Assembly: GCA_019417975.1 (NCBI GenBank)
Contig: DYCT01000078.1
Span: forward strand, 1-8,071
Reading direction: 5' to 3'
Source: Bacteroides sp.
GTDB taxonomy: Bacteria > Bacteroidota > Bacteroidia > Bacteroidales > Bacteroidaceae
Length of the DNA: 8,071 nucleotides
Positions 6,733-8,071 of the stretch are shown here, in pieces; the first letter of the stretch is position 1; every line of letters begins with the position of its first letter. The notes below the pieces were generated by a model. It ran no database searches. It was given only the letters and a program-made list of their open reading frames with translations, and was not told where the DNA came from. The position numbers and the translations under genes are program-made.

Positions 6733-8071
6733 CTACTGTGCTACAACCTTGTGGGTCTCTTTCTTTCCGCTCTTGTACAGCACTGTCTTAAGATATACAC
6801 TACCATTTTGCGGGCATATCACTTCTTGTCCCAACAAATTGGTATAGACAACTTTTACAACCGATTCACCAATGTCTACGGTATTAATGCCTGTAGGATT
6901 GAAGATACTAACCTTTGCCGGAGACACGTTCTCTGTACCATCTACAATGTAAACACTTTCAATTTCGAGCTTTCCCCAATCCTCTTCTTCAAGGTAGAAA
7001 AGCTTATACTTGTTTTGATAAATCTCACTAAAATTATAAGCATCGTAGTAATTGTATGAAACCAAGTCCATATCCTCCAACAAGCCTACGTATTTTGAAG
7101 CCTTGAAAGTATAAGGATTTCCATCAATATACACACGATAGAACAGTTTGTCCGGATTTAGTTCGTTGCCATTAACATCTTTATGAGGCATAACAAATGT
7201 AAACTGGTTACCCAATGTAGTACTCGGTGCATATTTAAGAGAATAAGGACTTTCAGGAACAGCCGGCACATCACCGGCATACTTCACAAGCTTTACCTCT
7301 GAAGCCACATTGAAGTTACTTTCGTCAAACATATATTTAGTGCACAGTACACCATCTTTCAAGGTTAGGTTTCCGGCACTTGAGATTGTAAAAGTGAAAG
7401 AGTCCTTCTCCTTATACATCACACCATCTGCTCCGGTAAGCTTGAGCCAATAGGCGCTGTTACCAGCCAAAGCCTGATCGGAAGCAAAAACAGCTTCATT
7501 ACCACTAATGATCCCTTTGACATAATCACTACGTGAGTCAAACGAAAGTCCGCTGATGTAGATTTCGTCACCATTACGTGCCACATCTACAACCTTTCGT
7601 TCCTCTCCATTGCGCCAACCATCGAAAAATGTAAGAATATACTGTTCATGAGTTGCGGCCTCGGGTACAGTCACCGGTTTCATAGAAACCTCACGAAATG
7701 CCTGTTTGTGTCCATAGACAGTTGTCAGCTCCAATTTTGTATCGGACGTGTAATACCAAAGCCCCCAATACACATCGTCAGAACCTTCCATTGTCCATGC
7801 ACCTTCTTTCTTTACAAGATTCACACTTGTAAGTAACACGGTATTATTGCTACTATCAATAGTAAATGGGAAAAGATAAAGTTTTTTTTCTGCAGCATCT
7901 GCCACATACTGTCCTGCTTCAATAACAATCTTATTATTATTAAGTACACCTTTCGTCCAACCGGTCTGCTTACCCATAAAGAAGTCCTTAATCCATACGG
8001 TATGACCATCGTCATCAAACACAAACTGGTTTTTCAAATCGTATTCATCATAATCAGGCATGAGCTGGTTG
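6733..8071 (-). CDS. Partial gene: β-domain repeat protein with C-terminal sorting-type tail (5' end outside window)
   Basis: The reading frame is open to the right edge (N-Q-L precedes the first visible ATG at 8061), and no signal peptide follows that ATG, so the true start lies outside. Residues are numbered here from that methionine; 442 are visible. Two related β-rich modules are seen. Module A (about 16-104) has DGHTVWIKDF, then GWTKGVLNNNKIVIEAGQY. Module B (about 158-246) has NGDEIYISGL, then DYVKGIISGNEAVFASDQ. A different domain follows at about 271-388 (LNPDKLFYRVYIDG, then LEDMDLVSYNY), of a kind I recall from uncharacterised Prevotella secreted proteins. The tail at 390-442 begins TGINTV, has YTNLLGQEV and ends YKSGKKETHKVVAQ, resembling a T9SS-type C-terminal domain variant. 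No catalytic motif is visible. It is first in transcription order and lies 58 bases before the four-unit protein gene, so co-transcription is plausible. Function is unknown; a binding or surface role is inference. Confidence 0.85.
   Translation of the reverse strand, partial: NQLMPDYDEYDLKNQFVFDDDGHTVWIKDFFMGKQTGWTKGVLNNNKIVIEAGQYVADAAEKKLYLFPFTIDSSNNTVLLTSVNLVKKEGAWTMEGSDDVYWGLWYYTSDTKLELTTVYGHKQAFREVSMKPVTVPEAATHEQYILTFFDGWRNGEERKVVDVARNGDEIYISGLSFDSRSDYVKGIISGNEAVFASDQALAGNSAYWLKLTGADGVMYKEKDSFTFTISSAGNLTLKDGVLCTKYMFDESNFNVASEVKLVKYAGDVPAVPESPYSLKYAPSTTLGNQFTFVMPHKDVNGNELNPDKLFYRVYIDGNPYTFKASKYVGLLEDMDLVSYNYYDAYNFSEIYQNKYKLFYLEEEDWGKLEIESVYIVDGTENVSPAKVSIFNPTGINTVDIGESVVKVVYTNLLGQEVICPQNGSVYLKTVLYKSGKKETHKVVAQ

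Noticed and set aside
8059..8061. ATG at 8061 as the true start of the right-hand gene
   Set aside because: The frame stays open upstream to the window edge, no signal peptide follows this ATG, and the protein has an exported-type tail that would require one. The gene is treated as 5'-truncated by the window.

Overview
The window reads as a stretch of a Bacteroidales chromosome, most likely Prevotella or a close relative. The evidence is the protein families: an M6-type secreted metalloprotease, β-sandwich repeat proteins, and C-terminal tails of the kind recognised by the type IX secretion system (T9SS). The A/T-rich leaders without a clear Shine-Dalgarno sequence also fit this phylum. Genus and species cannot be fixed from the sequence alone.

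All three genes lie on the minus strand and fill nearly the whole window. In transcription order they are: (1) 8071-6733, the 3' part of a gene whose start lies beyond the right edge, encoding β-rich repeat domains and a sorting-type tail; (2) 6674-2904, a complete 1256-residue secreted protein made of four copies of a roughly 290-residue unit plus a T9SS type A-like tail; (3) 2788-14, a complete 924-residue M6 metalloprotease with signal peptide, propeptide-like region, zinc site, fibronectin-like domains and a sorting-type tail. The gaps are 58 and 115 bases. No rRNA, tRNA, CRISPR array, insertion sequence or attachment site was seen, and no gene-free stretch exceeds 300 bases.

The three products look like exported surface or secreted cargo of one route. 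Two have visible signal peptides, and all three carry a [TS]G[IV][EN][ST]V hinge just before the last 50-70 residues. A reasonable inference is a surface module of one protease and two adhesin- or binding-type proteins. No substrate or partner can be named from the sequence.

The items most worth a second look are: a two-tier hairpin with a U-tract that ends only 15 bases before the protease start codon; replacement of the expected Met-turn methionine of the protease by leucine (CTG); a fibronectin-like domain in the protease that appears split by an inserted β-sandwich domain; and the four-unit architecture of the central protein. Overall this looks like an ordinary accessory surface-protein locus. 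I see no clear sign of a wholly new system.
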